A stretch of 64,000 nucleotides of DNA from NCBI GenBank assembly GCA_947492105.1, contig CANLMN010000001.1, positions 124,001-188,000 of the forward strand, written 5' to 3'. Shown here in pieces: positions 36,980 to 45,853 of this stretch. Source of the stretch: an uncultured Aquimarina sp. (GTDB taxonomy: Bacteria > Bacteroidota > Bacteroidia > Flavobacteriales > Flavobacteriaceae). Within the stretch, counting starts at the first letter, position 1; every line of letters begins with the position of its first letter. The position numbers were made by a program, and so were the translations under genes. The notes beneath the pieces are model-generated. The model worked only from the letters and a program-made list of their open reading frames with translations, did no database searches and was not told the DNA's origin.

Positions 36980-37141
36980 ATACCATTTATCCTTTTAATT
37001 TACTGGGATAAAATTTTCTTTTTTCGCCTCAGCTTCAGCATAAAAATAACCATAACTACGGCTATGCTTGATGTTGCTGCTGAAGCTGAAACAAAAAAAT
37101 CTTAATTTTTCTTTCCGGTAAATTCAAACAACAAATGGTAT
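36980..37141 (+). repeat. MITE-like element C, copy 2 (reference copy)
   Basis: 162 bp. Starts ATACCATTTATCCTTTTAAT and ends CAACAAATGGTAT. Subterminal pair TTTACTGGGATAAAATTTTC / TTTTTCTTTCCGGTAAATTC, arms CGCCTCAGCTTCAGCA / TGCTGAAGCTGAAAC, core ACTACGGCTATGCTTGATG. The arms are mutually complementary, so the whole element can fold into one long hairpin. Confidence 0.85.
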
Positions 37142-37228
37142 AAATAATTATTTACAAAAACCTAACATTACTTTGTACAAATTTTATTACTTTAGCATCA
37201 CTATTTTTATTAAATCTAAATAAATGAT

Positions 37229-37735
37229 ATGAAACGTAATTTTTTTTTAATTCTTTTGGCTTGTTTTAGCCTTCAAAGCTGTTTGAGATTCGACTCCCCT
37301 GATCGTGACTGGGAACCAATAAAAAGTGCATTTGAACCTATTCATCTTTCTAGAGCAGAACTCAACAATTCTATACAGCTAAAACCTGCTAAAAGCATAC
37401 TCAACTCAGGGAAAATCTACATTGTAAAAAATTTATTATTTGTAAATGAAAAGCTAGAGGGTTTTCATATTTTTGACAACTCGAATCCCGAAAATCCAAA
37501 AAAAATCAAATTCCTTGAAGTTCCTGGAGCTTCTGATTTAGCCATACGAGACTCCATTCTATATATAAATCAGGCGACCGATTTGATCACCCTTCAATTT
37601 GATTTGACCACACAAACGGTACAATTGACAAAAAGGATTAAAAACACTTTTCCAAAACTACTTTCTCCCGACAATTTCTTTGCAAATAACATCCCTGAAG
37701 ATAATATTGTTATTAACTGGACCCCTATAAATTAA
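37229..37735 (+). CDS. Lipoprotein with LVIVD-like repeat segment
   Basis: 168 aa. Lipoprotein signal (LILLACFSLQSC, Cys near residue 18). The mature part has the pattern NSGKIYIVKNLLFVNEKLEG, HIFDNSNPENPKKIKFLEVP, DLAIRDSILYINQATDLITL, which is the repeating unit of LVIVD-type beta-propeller proteins, here only about two units. Its partner is the following gene, 5 bp downstream, which has the same signal type and repeats. Together they look like a cell-surface pair of unknown function; a truncated propeller or a two-chain structure are both possible. Confidence 0.75.
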   Translation: MKRNFFLILLACFSLQSCLRFDSPDRDWEPIKSAFEPIHLSRAELNNSIQLKPAKSILNSGKIYIVKNLLFVNEKLEGFHIFDNSNPENPKKIKFLEVPGASDLAIRDSILYINQATDLITLQFDLTTQTVQLTKRIKNTFPKLLSPDNFFANNIPEDNIVINWTPIN

Positions 37736-37740
37736 AAATC

Positions 37741-38481
37741 ATGAGAAAAATAATAATTTTATTCCTATTCGCCATAAGCATCCTCGCATGCTCCACTGAC
37801 AGTACCTCCAATGAATCTACAACTACCGATGGCCAAGGTGGTTCTTTTGCTACCTTTACACTCAAAGGCGATTATCTTTATGTTGTTGATTCGTTCGATC
37901 TCAATGTCTTCAGTATTTCCAAGGTTGACGAGCCTGTTCTGGTCAATAAAGCATACATAGGTTTTGATATTGAAACCCTATTTGGGTATAATGATTATTT
38001 GTATATAGGTTCTCGCAACGGAATGTTTATCTATAGTCTATCCAACCCAGAATTCCCAAAACAATTATCCCGCGTACAACATTTTACGGCTTGTGATCCT
38101 GTTATAGCCAATGATACACATTCTTACGTTACCCTACATAGTAATACGAATTGCGGTAACAACATTAATGTTCTCGAAATTTATGACATTAACACTATAA
38201 CAGAGCCTGTTCTTGTTAGCTCCAGAAATTTAATTTCTCCAAAGGGCTTGGGTTTATTTGGCAATTATCTAATTGTTTGCGATGATGAGATAAAAATCTT
38301 TGACGTGAGTGATCCACAAAATTCAAAACTAGTCAATACGATTAACAAAGAGGCTTTTGACGTTATTATCAGAGACAACTTATTAATAGCTATAGGTGAA
38401 AATGGTTTATATCAATACAATTTACAAACCACAAAAGAAGGAGATTTTACTTATTCTATTTTGAGTACCATAACGATCTAA
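37741..38481 (+). CDS. LVIVD-repeat lipoprotein (beta-propeller)
   Basis: 246 aa. Lipobox LACST with Cys near residue 17, then a Ser/Thr-rich linker. Repeats of about 45 residues are seen as LKGDYLYVVDSFDLNVFSIS, GYNDYLYIGSRNGMFIYSLS, EIYDINTITEPVLVSSR, FGNYLIVCDDEIKIFDVSD and IRDNLLIAIGENGLYQYNL, a propeller-like series of four to five blades. It follows the smaller relative by 5 bp, so the two form an operon. No enzyme motif; a structural or ligand-binding role at the outer membrane is inferred. Confidence 0.8.
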   Translation: MRKIIILFLFAISILACSTDSTSNESTTTDGQGGSFATFTLKGDYLYVVDSFDLNVFSISKVDEPVLVNKAYIGFDIETLFGYNDYLYIGSRNGMFIYSLSNPEFPKQLSRVQHFTACDPVIANDTHSYVTLHSNTNCGNNINVLEIYDINTITEPVLVSSRNLISPKGLGLFGNYLIVCDDEIKIFDVSDPQNSKLVNTINKEAFDVIIRDNLLIAIGENGLYQYNLQTTKEGDFTYSILSTITI

Positions 38482-38592
38482 TATCAAGAAAGCTAAACAC
38501 CTTGTTTTTCCATTAAAAAAAACTATTACTACCCAAAATTACCGCAAAACGAAACAGCGTGTTCTATTTCTAAATTTCACCCTAATGATACA

Positions 38593-38754
38593 ATACCAAT
38601 TTAGGTATATAGATTCGTATTAATGACACTGTTATTTTTTTATATAAAAACACCGTGATGCTATTGCATAGCCGTAGCTATGGAATATATGAATAAGGCA
38701 TTTAGATGGAAAAAGAACAAGGCGATATGCGCTATTATATAGCTAATTTGGTAT
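38593..38754 (-). repeat. MITE-like element B, copy 3 (best-preserved ends)
   Basis: 162 bp in the orientation opposite to copies 1 and 2. Ends are ATACCAATTTAGGTATATAG and TATATAGCTAATTTGGTAT, an inverted terminal repeat with about 15 of 19 matches. The core is GCATAGCCGTAGCTATGG and the arm is AAACACCGTGATGCTATTGC. Confidence 0.8.
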
Positions 38755-38765
38755 AACAACAACTT

Positions 38766-38841
38766 ATACCGTTTATCCTTTTAATTTACTGGGATAAAAT
38801 CTTAATTTTTCTTTCCGGTAAATTCAAACAACAAATGGTAT
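38766..38841 (+). repeat. MITE-like element C, copy 5, internally deleted
   Basis: 76 bp. Both ends match the reference C element (ATACCGTTTATCCTTTTAAT and CGGTAAATTCAAACAACAAA), but the central 86 bp, including the arms and the core, are missing. The joint lies in GGGATAAAATCTTAATTTTT. Confidence 0.8.
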
Positions 38842-38921
38842 TATATCATGAAGTGATTTGAATAGCGCAAGAAAACGCTAGACTTTAATTTTTGAGATGA
38901 ATACCTTTTTCATCAAAATCA

Positions 38922-38958
38922 AAAAACCCGATCATATTTACATAATGATCGGGTTTTT
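38922..38958 (-). terminator. Terminator of the aminotransferase gene
   Basis: 14-bp stem AAAAACCCGATCAT / ATGATCGGGTTTTT (38922-38935 with 38945-38958), 9-nt loop, 20 bp after the stop on the minus strand. Confidence 0.8.
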
Positions 38959-38978
38959 AATTTTTACTATATCAAAAA

Positions 38979-40166
38979 TTAGCTTAATGCAGCTTTAATT
39001 CTACTGATAGCCTCTTTGATCTGTTCTTGGCTTGCAGCATATGATATACGAATACTCTTTGGCTCACCAAAAGCATCTCCTGTTACTGTTGCTACATTTG
39101 CTTCTTCTAACAAATACATGGCAAAGTCTGAAGCATTCTTAATTTCTTTTCCTTTCAATGTTTTACCAAAATAGTAAGACACATCTGGAAACACATAAAA
39201 TGCTCCTTCTGGCTCATTACATTTGAATCCTTCTATACCTCCTAGCAATTCGAGAATCAAACTACGTCTGATTTTGAATTCGTCTACCATGTATTGTATC
39301 TTGCTTACTGGCGCTTCTAATGCTGTAATCACTGCACGTTGTGCGATACAATTAGCTCCACTAGTAACCTGCCCTTGTATCTTGTTACATGCTCTTGCTA
39401 TGTATGCTGGAGCTCCAATATACCCAATTCTCCATCCTGTCATTGCAAAGGCTTTTGCAACACCATTTACAGTCACGGTACGATCATACATATCCTCGAA
39501 CTGCGCCATGGAAGCATGACCTCCTACATAGTTAATATGCTCATAGATCTCGTCACTTACAACAACGATATTAGGATATTTTTTGAGTACATCTGCCAAA
39601 GCACGTAATTCCTCTTTGCTATAAATAGAACCACTAGGATTACATGGAGAACTATACCATAACATTTTTGTTTTTGGAGTAATAGCTGCTTCTAATTGTT
39701 CTGGTGTCATTTTAAAATCCGTATCAATAGATGTAGCAACCTCTACTGGTACCCCTTCTGCCAATTTAACTATATCACTATAACTCACCCAGTAAGGACA
39801 TGGCAAAATCACCTCATCTCCTGGGTTAAGGCATACCTGAGCTACATTATACAAAGCCTGCTTAGCTCCTGTAGAAACAACGATTTGCGGATACTCATAA
39901 TCAAGTCCGTTATCCCGTTTGAATTTGGTAATAATAGCATCCTTGAGCTCTACATAGCCATCTACTGGCGTATAAGAGTTGTAATTATCATTGACTGCTT
40001 GTATAGCAGCATCCTTAATAAAATCCGGTGTATTAAAATCAGGTTCACCAAGACTCAATCCAATGATATCTTTTCCTTCTGTTCGTAATTCTCTCGCTTT
40101 TGCTGCCATTGCTAATGTAGCAGATGTAGCAAGGCTGTTGATTCTGTCTGATAACTGGTTGTTCAT
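38979..40166 (-). CDS. Aspartate aminotransferase (class I/II, PLP)
   Basis: 395 aa of the AspC/AspB subgroup I-beta type. Motifs are SLGEPDFNTPDFI near residue 38, YTPVDGYVELKDAI, VVSTGAKQALYN, PCPYWVSYSD, YSSPCNPSGS, SDEIYEHINY, and the PLP lysine K238 in NGVAKAFAMTGWRIGYIG. Typical relatives have SK instead of AK before the lysine-flanking FxMTGWR; the lysine itself is present. It transfers amino groups between aspartate and 2-oxoglutarate, and relatives can also act on prephenate. It follows the desaturase by 32 bp on the same strand. Confidence 0.92.
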   Translation of the reverse strand: MNNQLSDRINSLATSATLAMAAKARELRTEGKDIIGLSLGEPDFNTPDFIKDAAIQAVNDNYNSYTPVDGYVELKDAIITKFKRDNGLDYEYPQIVVSTGAKQALYNVAQVCLNPGDEVILPCPYWVSYSDIVKLAEGVPVEVATSIDTDFKMTPEQLEAAITPKTKMLWYSSPCNPSGSIYSKEELRALADVLKKYPNIVVVSDEIYEHINYVGGHASMAQFEDMYDRTVTVNGVAKAFAMTGWRIGYIGAPAYIARACNKIQGQVTSGANCIAQRAVITALEAPVSKIQYMVDEFKIRRSLILELLGGIEGFKCNEPEGAFYVFPDVSYYFGKTLKGKEIKNASDFAMYLLEEANVATVTGDAFGEPKSIRISYAASQEQIKEAISRIKAALS

Positions 40167-40198
40167 CTTTTTGTACTAGGTAAAATAAAAAATTAAGC

Positions 40199-41293
40199 TT
40201 AAAGCGCTGGCTTAACACCCATTTCTTTCAAATGTTTGAAATGAGCTACAATTGCCATACGTGTTGTTTTATATTCATGATATGGCAAATTGAATTCGGC
40301 AGCAGTCTGCTTGACGATTTTTGCAATTTTACCATAATGTACATGACTAATATTCGGAAAAATATGATGTTCTACCTGATGATTTAATCCTCCGGTAAAC
40401 CAATTCACAATTTTGTTTTTCGTTCCAAAATTTACTGTGGTCATAAGCTGATGAATCGCCCAAGTATTTTTCATACTCCCATCCTTCTCTGGCAGAGGCA
40501 TTACTGTATCTTCTACAACGTGTGCTAATTGAAACACCACACTAAGAATTAACCCCGCTACATAATGCATAATAAAAAATCCTATTAAGACTTTCCACCA
40601 AGCAATAGACATAAAAATCATAGGAATTACAATCCAAATTATGGTATAAATAATTTTTGTAATCACTACAGTACTCCATTGTTTGAGAGGACTAGGCATT
40701 TTGCCATATGACAGTTTACGTTTCAAATATCTTCTGGATTGTTTAAAATCTGTGGTTAACGCCCAGTTGAAGGTCAATAATCCATACAAAAATATAGAAT
40801 AATAATGTTGAAACTTATGAAAACGTTGCCACTTCGCATGTTTACTAAATCTAATCACTCGACCGGCATCAAGATCCTCGTCATGACCATGAATATTAGT
40901 ATAGGTATGGTGTAGTACATTATGTTGCACTTGCCAGTTATAAACATTACCTGCTAGGATGTACAAACTCCCACCCATCAACTTATTAATCCATTTTTTG
41001 GAAGAATAGGAACCATGATTCCCATCATGCATAACATTCATTCCCACACCTGCCATACCAATACCCATAATAATAGTCAATAACAATAACCACCATTGCG
41101 AGATATCAACTGTCAGTAGTAAGAAATAAGGTGTCAGAAATAAGGAAAACATTACAACTGTTTTAACATGTAGTTTCCAGTTGCCTGTCCTTTTAATGTT
41201 ATTTTCTTTAAAATATTGATTAACGCGTTTATTCAATGTTTTGAAGAATTTAGCCGAATCTGTCCGACTAAATCTAATATTTGTAGTACTCAT
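40199..41293 (-). CDS. Membrane fatty-acid desaturase
   Basis: 364 aa. Four membrane helices and three histidine boxes for a di-iron site: HDGNH (89-93), HNVLHH (124-129) and, near residue 310, NHQVEHHIFP. The third box is QVEHH, i.e. Gln in place of the first His, as in front-end (delta-5/6-like) desaturases, but no cytochrome b5 domain is fused here. It introduces a double bond into acyl chains at the inner membrane and needs O2 and an electron donor. Position specificity cannot be told. The neighbour aminotransferase gene is likely co-transcribed but functionally unrelated. Confidence 0.9.
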   Translation of the reverse strand: MSTTNIRFSRTDSAKFFKTLNKRVNQYFKENNIKRTGNWKLHVKTVVMFSLFLTPYFLLLTVDISQWWLLLLTIIMGIGMAGVGMNVMHDGNHGSYSSKKWINKLMGGSLYILAGNVYNWQVQHNVLHHTYTNIHGHDEDLDAGRVIRFSKHAKWQRFHKFQHYYSIFLYGLLTFNWALTTDFKQSRRYLKRKLSYGKMPSPLKQWSTVVITKIIYTIIWIVIPMIFMSIAWWKVLIGFFIMHYVAGLILSVVFQLAHVVEDTVMPLPEKDGSMKNTWAIHQLMTTVNFGTKNKIVNWFTGGLNHQVEHHIFPNISHVHYGKIAKIVKQTAAEFNLPYHEYKTTRMAIVAHFKHLKEMGVKPAL

Positions 41294-41481
41294 AGCTCTT
41301 TTTATTTCAATCTTAATGACCTTTTACCTTTAGCAAACACCTACCAAAAAATCCATAAAAGCCTTTGTAACAAATAACTATAGACAATTAATCCATCATC
41401 ATTATGCACCAGATTGCGAAGTAAAGTTAGCTATTTAAATTTTTTCCTAAGTGTTAAAATGAAAAAAATAACTAGATACCG

Positions 41482-41489
41482 TACTTTTG
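41482..41489 (+). promoter_or_regulatory. -7 promoter box upstream of rsmG
   Basis: TACTTTTG fits TAnnTTTG and would start transcription near 41496, about 35 nt before the rsmG start. Confidence 0.45.
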
Positions 41490-41530
41490 TGCTTTGAAGT
41501 ACTATAAGCTTCGTACATAATAACCAATAT

Positions 41531-42160
41531 ATGGATTGCATCTCAAAATATTTTCCAGACTTAAACACCAAACAACAAGAACAATTTGAAAAATTAAAAC
41601 CATTATATTCGGAGTGGAATGCCAAAATCAATGTTGTTTCCAGAAAAGATATTGATGCACTCTATGAACGTCATGTACTGCACTCATTAGCTATAGCCAA
41701 AGTAATGCCATTTCTCCCAGCAGCCAAAGTAATGGATGTTGGTACAGGGGGAGGATTTCCTGGGATACCTCTAGCTATTCTATTTCCGGATACAGAATTT
41801 TATTTGATTGATGTAATTGCCAAAAAAATCAAAGTCGTCAACGAAGTTGTCAAAGGGCTAGGGTTAAAAAACGTAAAAGCAGAACAGCGTCGAGCTGGCA
41901 CTTTTGAAGAGCGCTTTGATTTTGTCGTGAGCCGAGCAGTAACAAATATGCCAGATTTTGTCAAATGGGTTCGAAAAAACACCTTGAAAAACTCCAACCA
42001 CGAACTCCAAAACGGAATTCTATACCTAAAAGGAGGTGATTTGACGGAAGAATTAGCGCTGTTTCCCAATGCCAAACAACACCCTATTTCTGATTTTTTT
42101 GAAGAAGCTTTCTTTGAGACCAAAAAGGTCGTATACCAGCCTTTAAAATACAAAAAATAA
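41531..42160 (+). CDS. rsmG: 16S rRNA (guanine527-N7)-methyltransferase
   Basis: 209 aa, full-length RsmG/GidB. S-adenosylmethionine-binding motif VMDVGTGGGFPGIPLAILFP (about residue 68), preceded by the NVVSRKDIDALYERHVLHSL block of the family. VSRAVTNMPDFVKWV follows. It methylates G527 of 16S rRNA, a site linked to streptomycin response. Its partner genes gidA/mnmG are not here, as is usual in Bacteroidota. Confidence 0.96.
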   Translation: MDCISKYFPDLNTKQQEQFEKLKPLYSEWNAKINVVSRKDIDALYERHVLHSLAIAKVMPFLPAAKVMDVGTGGGFPGIPLAILFPDTEFYLIDVIAKKIKVVNEVVKGLGLKNVKAEQRRAGTFEERFDFVVSRAVTNMPDFVKWVRKNTLKNSNHELQNGILYLKGGDLTEELALFPNAKQHPISDFFEEAFFETKKVVYQPLKYKK

Positions 42161-42570
42161 CTCAACAACCATTCCATATTAACTACTGATTATCAACACA
42201 TATCTCTTTATCTAAGTTTTAAAATTTACAATAAAAAACCCTCAAAAAAAGAGTATCGGCATCTACAACACTCAATTAAAATTGTTGAAATTTGATTTGA
42301 ATGGTATATCCTATACTACTATTTGTTTTTTTTAATCACAACTACTTCAGAAAATCAACACAACATAATGTTAAAAATATAGCTATACCGAAAAAAATGG
42401 GTAGTAAAAAATCATTGATAACAAGGGGTATTTGTTTGATTTCGGACACAACAAAGTAGATGCTCGAAAGGCTTTTAATTTTTCTCTTAGATATAAATTA
42501 TACCTGTATAAAACCAATATAGAGCCGAAAAAGCTTTTTGATCAAACAAGCATGAGTATAAAACTGAGGT
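42161..42570. other. Gap with no recognised feature
   Basis: 410 bp of AT-rich DNA between convergent rsmG and lipB. An open frame at 42432-42692 reads into the lipB antisense strand and is not protein-like. No terminator with a clear T-tract, no A-D repeat. Confidence 0.5.
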
Positions 42571-43284
42571 TTAGGCTTCAGTTTTCTCTGTCAAATGAGC
42601 TTCAAACAGTGTTGCAAAATGCTTACATAATTTCTCTTTTACCTCTAGAATATCTACAGTCGCTTTCCCTAACTCCACATTCAACGATGTGACACCTTTT
42701 CCTTTGATTCCGCATGGAATTATATGATCAAAATACCCTAAATCTGCATTGACGTTCAAAGCAAAACCATGCATTGTAACCCATCGGCTTGCACGTACAC
42801 CCATAGCACATATCTTGCGTGCAAATGGTGTATCTATATCTAACCAAACTCCTGTTTCTCCTTTACTACGTGTTGCTTCTATCCCGTATTCTGCCAAGGT
42901 CAATATGACCATTTCTTCTAAAAAACGTAGATATTTATGAATATCTGTAAAGAAATTTTCTAAATCTAAAATTGGATACCCTACAATTTGCCCAGGGCCA
43001 TGATATGTGATATCCCCACCCCTATTAATTTTATGAAAAGTAGCATCAATTGCTTCTAATTGAGATTCGTTTAGCAAAAAGTTGGTGACATCACCGCTTT
43101 TGCCTAATGTATACACATGCGGATGCTCTACGAATAGGAGATAATTAGGGGTTTCTAAGGTAAGTTCTTCTCTTCGGTTTCGAATTTTTATATCCAAAAC
43201 TTGCTGAAAAAGAGTTTCTTGATACTCCCACGTATCTACATAATTACGTTTTCCTAATTCTTGTACTTGGATTGTTTTATTCAT
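42571..43284 (-). CDS. lipB: Octanoyl-[ACP]:protein transferase (lipoyl synthesis)
   Basis: 237 aa from the Met at 43284 (MNKTIQVQELGKRNYVDTWE). An upstream Met at 43329 lies beyond the promoter box at 43291-43298, so the shorter start is preferred. Motifs: PNYLLFVEHPHVYTLGKSGD, RGGDITYHGPGQIVGYPIL (conserved His and Gly region), ARKICAMGVRASRWVTMHGFALNV with the Lys-x-x-Ala active-site lysine, and HIIPCGIKGKGVTSL with the catalytic Cys. It moves octanoate from acyl carrier protein to lipoyl domains. Standard length. Confidence 0.95.
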   Translation of the reverse strand: MNKTIQVQELGKRNYVDTWEYQETLFQQVLDIKIRNRREELTLETPNYLLFVEHPHVYTLGKSGDVTNFLLNESQLEAIDATFHKINRGGDITYHGPGQIVGYPILDLENFFTDIHKYLRFLEEMVILTLAEYGIEATRSKGETGVWLDIDTPFARKICAMGVRASRWVTMHGFALNVNADLGYFDHIIPCGIKGKGVTSLNVELGKATVDILEVKEKLCKHFATLFEAHLTEKTEA

Positions 43285-43290
43285 CTGCTG

Positions 43291-43298
43291 CAAAGATA
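43291..43298 (-). promoter_or_regulatory. -7 promoter box of lipB, fixing its start
   Basis: On the minus strand this reads TATCTTTG, a perfect TAnnTTTG. Only 6 bases separate it from the ATG at 43284, so the transcript would be leaderless or nearly so, and a start at 43329 would be upstream of the message. Confidence 0.5.
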
Positions 43299-43392
43299 CA
43301 TTATAGAATTCAAAATTATCAATTTGCATTCTTCAGAATCTCAAATATCACGATCTCTACAACCCCGTATCTAATACATTCTTCATATCCAC

Positions 43393-43548
43393 TTAGTTCG
43401 GTTTATTCAAGATTACCAATGCTGCAATTACACCCGGAACCCAACCACATAACGTTAATAAAAAAACGATCACCACAGACCCACATCCTTTGTCCAGAAC
43501 AGCCAAAGGCGGAAAAAATATTGACAATAATACTCTAAAAATTCCCAT
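43393..43548 (-). CDS. YqaE/Pmp3 family small membrane protein
   Basis: 51 aa, found by reading the minus strand. It has two hydrophobic helices, IFRVLLSIFFPPLAVLDKG and VVIVFLLTLCGWVPGVIAAL, with the FPPLAV, K-G-C-G and LxxxGWxPG features of the Pmp3/UPF0057 family. Eukaryotic Pmp3 affects plasma-membrane potential and salt tolerance; bacterial homologues are induced by stress. It starts at ATG 43548. Downstream of its stop lies the lipB promoter. It is likely its own unit. Confidence 0.9.
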   Translation of the reverse strand: MGIFRVLLSIFFPPLAVLDKGCGSVVIVFLLTLCGWVPGVIAALVILNKPN

Positions 43549-44069
43549 AGTATAATTTGAGCACAAAATTAATTAATTACACACAATCTTGGACACTTTA
43601 TTTTCACGATGTACACCTCTTGCCTTTTTCTCTTCCCCAAAAAATGGATCAGACTCACCCATATTTCGTTATTACTCTTTTCTGATCGAATTCTATTTCA
43701 TTTCTAGGTCAAAAACGAAAAATCAAGATATGTTCTATACAAAATCAAAAGCCCTCCTCTAATAAGACACACTTCTTTGAATATTGTTACATTTTTGATT
43801 CCAAAAAACACTCTAAGATCAAAATCAAATAAGAACTATATCGACTGCATCTCTATTGCTACAAACAGTAAGTTTCTAGTCCTACGATATGAATATACGT
43901 ATTTCATAATCAAGCAACCTACCTATTTTACCTTCGCCTTTAAAAAAATTAAAGGTCAATAATCAGTATAAAATACGGTTTACCCTTTGACTTACCTTAA
44001 ACTTTACTCCTTACTTTTTCTTATAATTCCATTAAATACCATAATTTTGTGGCTCTAAAAAAAAACACC
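43549..44069. other. AT-rich gap upstream of lysS
   Basis: 521 bp. A 61-codon open frame at 43777-43962 is not protein-like. Only the lysS promoter box at 44042-44049 is recognised. Confidence 0.55.
44042..44049 (+). promoter_or_regulatory. -7 promoter box of lysS, fixing its start
   Basis: TAATTTTG matches TAnnTTTG. It overlaps an in-frame GTG at 44049, so translation from that GTG is impossible on this transcript, which supports the ATG at 44070. Confidence 0.5.
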
Positions 44070-45761
44070 ATGCAATTATCCGAACAAGAGCTTGTACGCC
44101 GAGAAAAACTCACTTCATTGCGCGCTATGGGAATCAACCCCTATCCAGCAGCGCTTTTTCCTGTAGATCAAACTTCTACAAGTATTAAACAAGGCTATGA
44201 AGAAGGCAAAAAAGTAGTAATTGCCGGACGATTGATGCGTAAAAAAGTTCAAGGAAAAGCATCTTTTGCCGAAATTCAAGATGCTGAAGGAAGAATTCAA
44301 GTATATTTTAATCGAGACGAAATTTGTCCGGGAGAAGATAAAACAAAATATAATGAGCTATTCAAAAAACTCCTTGATTTAGGAGATTTTATAGGAATTG
44401 AAGGAACCTTGTTTACGACACAAGTTGGAGAAATCACCGTTTTGATTACGGACTTTAAGCTTTTGAGCAAAGCTCTGAAGCCACTACCACTTCCTAAAAC
44501 TGATAGTGAAGGAAAAACCTATGACGAATTCAATGATCCAGAATTGCGCTATCGTCAACGATACGCCGATCTTGTTGTAAACCCACATGTCAAGGAGGTA
44601 TTTGTCAAACGCACAAAACTCTTTAATGCTATGCGTTCTTTCTTCAACGATCGTGAGTATTTTGAAGTAGAAACACCGATTTTGCAACCTATTCCAGGTG
44701 GAGCATCGGCACGACCATTTATGACACACCACAATTCTCTAGATATTCCTTTATATATGCGAATTGCGAATGAATTATATCTCAAAAGACTTATTGTTGG
44801 TGGTTTTGATGGTGTCTATGAGTTTTCCAAAAACTTCCGTAATGAGGGGATGGATCGCACACACAATCCAGAGTTTACCGCAATGGAGATTTATGTCGCC
44901 TACAAGGATTACAACTGGATGATGGATTTTTGTGAGCAATTACTAGAACACTGTGCTATTGCTGTAAACGGAACAAGCAAAGCAGTATTCGGAGAACATG
45001 AAATTGATTTCAAAGCACCATATGCACGCGTTACCATGGCAGAATCCATCAAACACTTTACAGACTTTGATATTACAGGAAAAACAGAAGATGAAATCAG
45101 AACTGCAGCCAAAGGTATGGGAATCGAAGTAGATGACACCATGGGTAAGGGCAAATTAATTGATGAGATTTTTGGAGAAAAATGTGAAGGTCAGTACATA
45201 CAACCAACATTTATTACAGATTACCCAAAGGAAATGAGTCCGTTGTGCAAGGAACATAGAGATAACCCAGAACTTACAGAACGTTTTGAATTGATGGTTT
45301 GTGGTAAAGAAATCGCTAATGCGTACACAGAGCTTAATGACCCTATTGATCAGCTCAATCGCTTTGAAGAACAATTAAAACTGAGTGAAAAAGGCGATGA
45401 TGAAGCCATGTTTATTGACCGTGATTTTATCCGAGCGTTAGAATATGGCATGCCACCTACATCAGGTATGGGAATTGGCATGGATCGCTTAATTATGTAT
45501 CTAACCAACAATCAGTCTATCCAAGAAGTACTCTTCTTTCCACAGATGCGCCCAGAAAAACAACAACTGGTACTCAATGATAACGAAAAAGCAATTTTTG
45601 AAGTTCTAAAAAAAGAAAAAACTATTACCCTTGCTGATCTCAAATCTGCATCAGGATTAAGCAACAAGGCTTGGGACAAAGGAATAAAAGGCTTGTCAAA
45701 ACATGGCGTAGCCAAAGTAACGAAGACAGAAGACAACTTATTAGTCGAATTACAAGGATAA
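44070..45761 (+). CDS. lysS: Lysyl-tRNA synthetase (class II)
   Basis: 563 aa from ATG 44070 (MQLSEQELVRREKL). The N-terminal OB fold (about 45-150) has VIAGRLMRKKVQGKASFAEI. The class II catalytic core has motif 1 near YFEVETPILQPIPGGASARPF, motif 2 FRNEGMDRTHNPEFTAMEIY and motif 3 SGMGIGMDRLIMYL. There is a C-terminal extension of about 60 residues after motif 3 (LNDNEKAIFEVLKKEKTITL...), seen in Bacteroidota LysS. It charges tRNA-Lys. A strong terminator follows at 45803-45841. Confidence 0.96.
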   Translation: MQLSEQELVRREKLTSLRAMGINPYPAALFPVDQTSTSIKQGYEEGKKVVIAGRLMRKKVQGKASFAEIQDAEGRIQVYFNRDEICPGEDKTKYNELFKKLLDLGDFIGIEGTLFTTQVGEITVLITDFKLLSKALKPLPLPKTDSEGKTYDEFNDPELRYRQRYADLVVNPHVKEVFVKRTKLFNAMRSFFNDREYFEVETPILQPIPGGASARPFMTHHNSLDIPLYMRIANELYLKRLIVGGFDGVYEFSKNFRNEGMDRTHNPEFTAMEIYVAYKDYNWMMDFCEQLLEHCAIAVNGTSKAVFGEHEIDFKAPYARVTMAESIKHFTDFDITGKTEDEIRTAAKGMGIEVDDTMGKGKLIDEIFGEKCEGQYIQPTFITDYPKEMSPLCKEHRDNPELTERFELMVCGKEIANAYTELNDPIDQLNRFEEQLKLSEKGDDEAMFIDRDFIRALEYGMPPTSGMGIGMDRLIMYLTNNQSIQEVLFFPQMRPEKQQLVLNDNEKAIFEVLKKEKTITLADLKSASGLSNKAWDKGIKGLSKHGVAKVTKTEDNLLVELQG

Positions 45762-45802
45762 ATTAGAGTTACTAGCAGGAACTACTAAAAAATTCTATTC
45801 AA

Positions 45803-45841
45803 AAAAAAGATCGAATCCAATTGGGATTCGATCTTTTTTTC
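45803..45841 (+). terminator. Terminator, lysS
   Basis: 17-bp stem with AAAGATCGAATCC / GGATTCGATCTTT, short 5-nt loop and T7 tract. It may also serve the convergent gene at 45854. Confidence 0.85.
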
Positions 45842-45853
45842 TGACAATCTTAA

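Larger units (their letters stand above)
36557..37228. other. Intergenic region with repeats D and C and a terminator
   Basis: 672 bp with D copy 3 (36569-36630), a terminator (36759-36792) and C copy 2 (36980-37141). Short open frames at 36648 and 36805 overlap these elements and are not considered genes. Confidence 0.7.
38482..38978. other. Intergenic region with elements B and C and a terminator
   Basis: 497 bp. Element B copy 3 (38593-38754), a short element C (38766-38841) only 11 bp further on, and the aspartate aminotransferase terminator (38922-38958). Confidence 0.7.

Noticed and set aside
36648-37011. Two short open frames after the receptor gene
   Set aside because: They overlap a terminator hairpin and the start of element C, and have random-looking composition.
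42432-42692. 86-codon open frame running into lipB antisense
   Set aside because: Mostly a shadow of lipB with no protein-like features of its own.
43777-43962. 61-codon open frame upstream of lysS
   Set aside because: No family resemblance, no start context, AT-rich composition.
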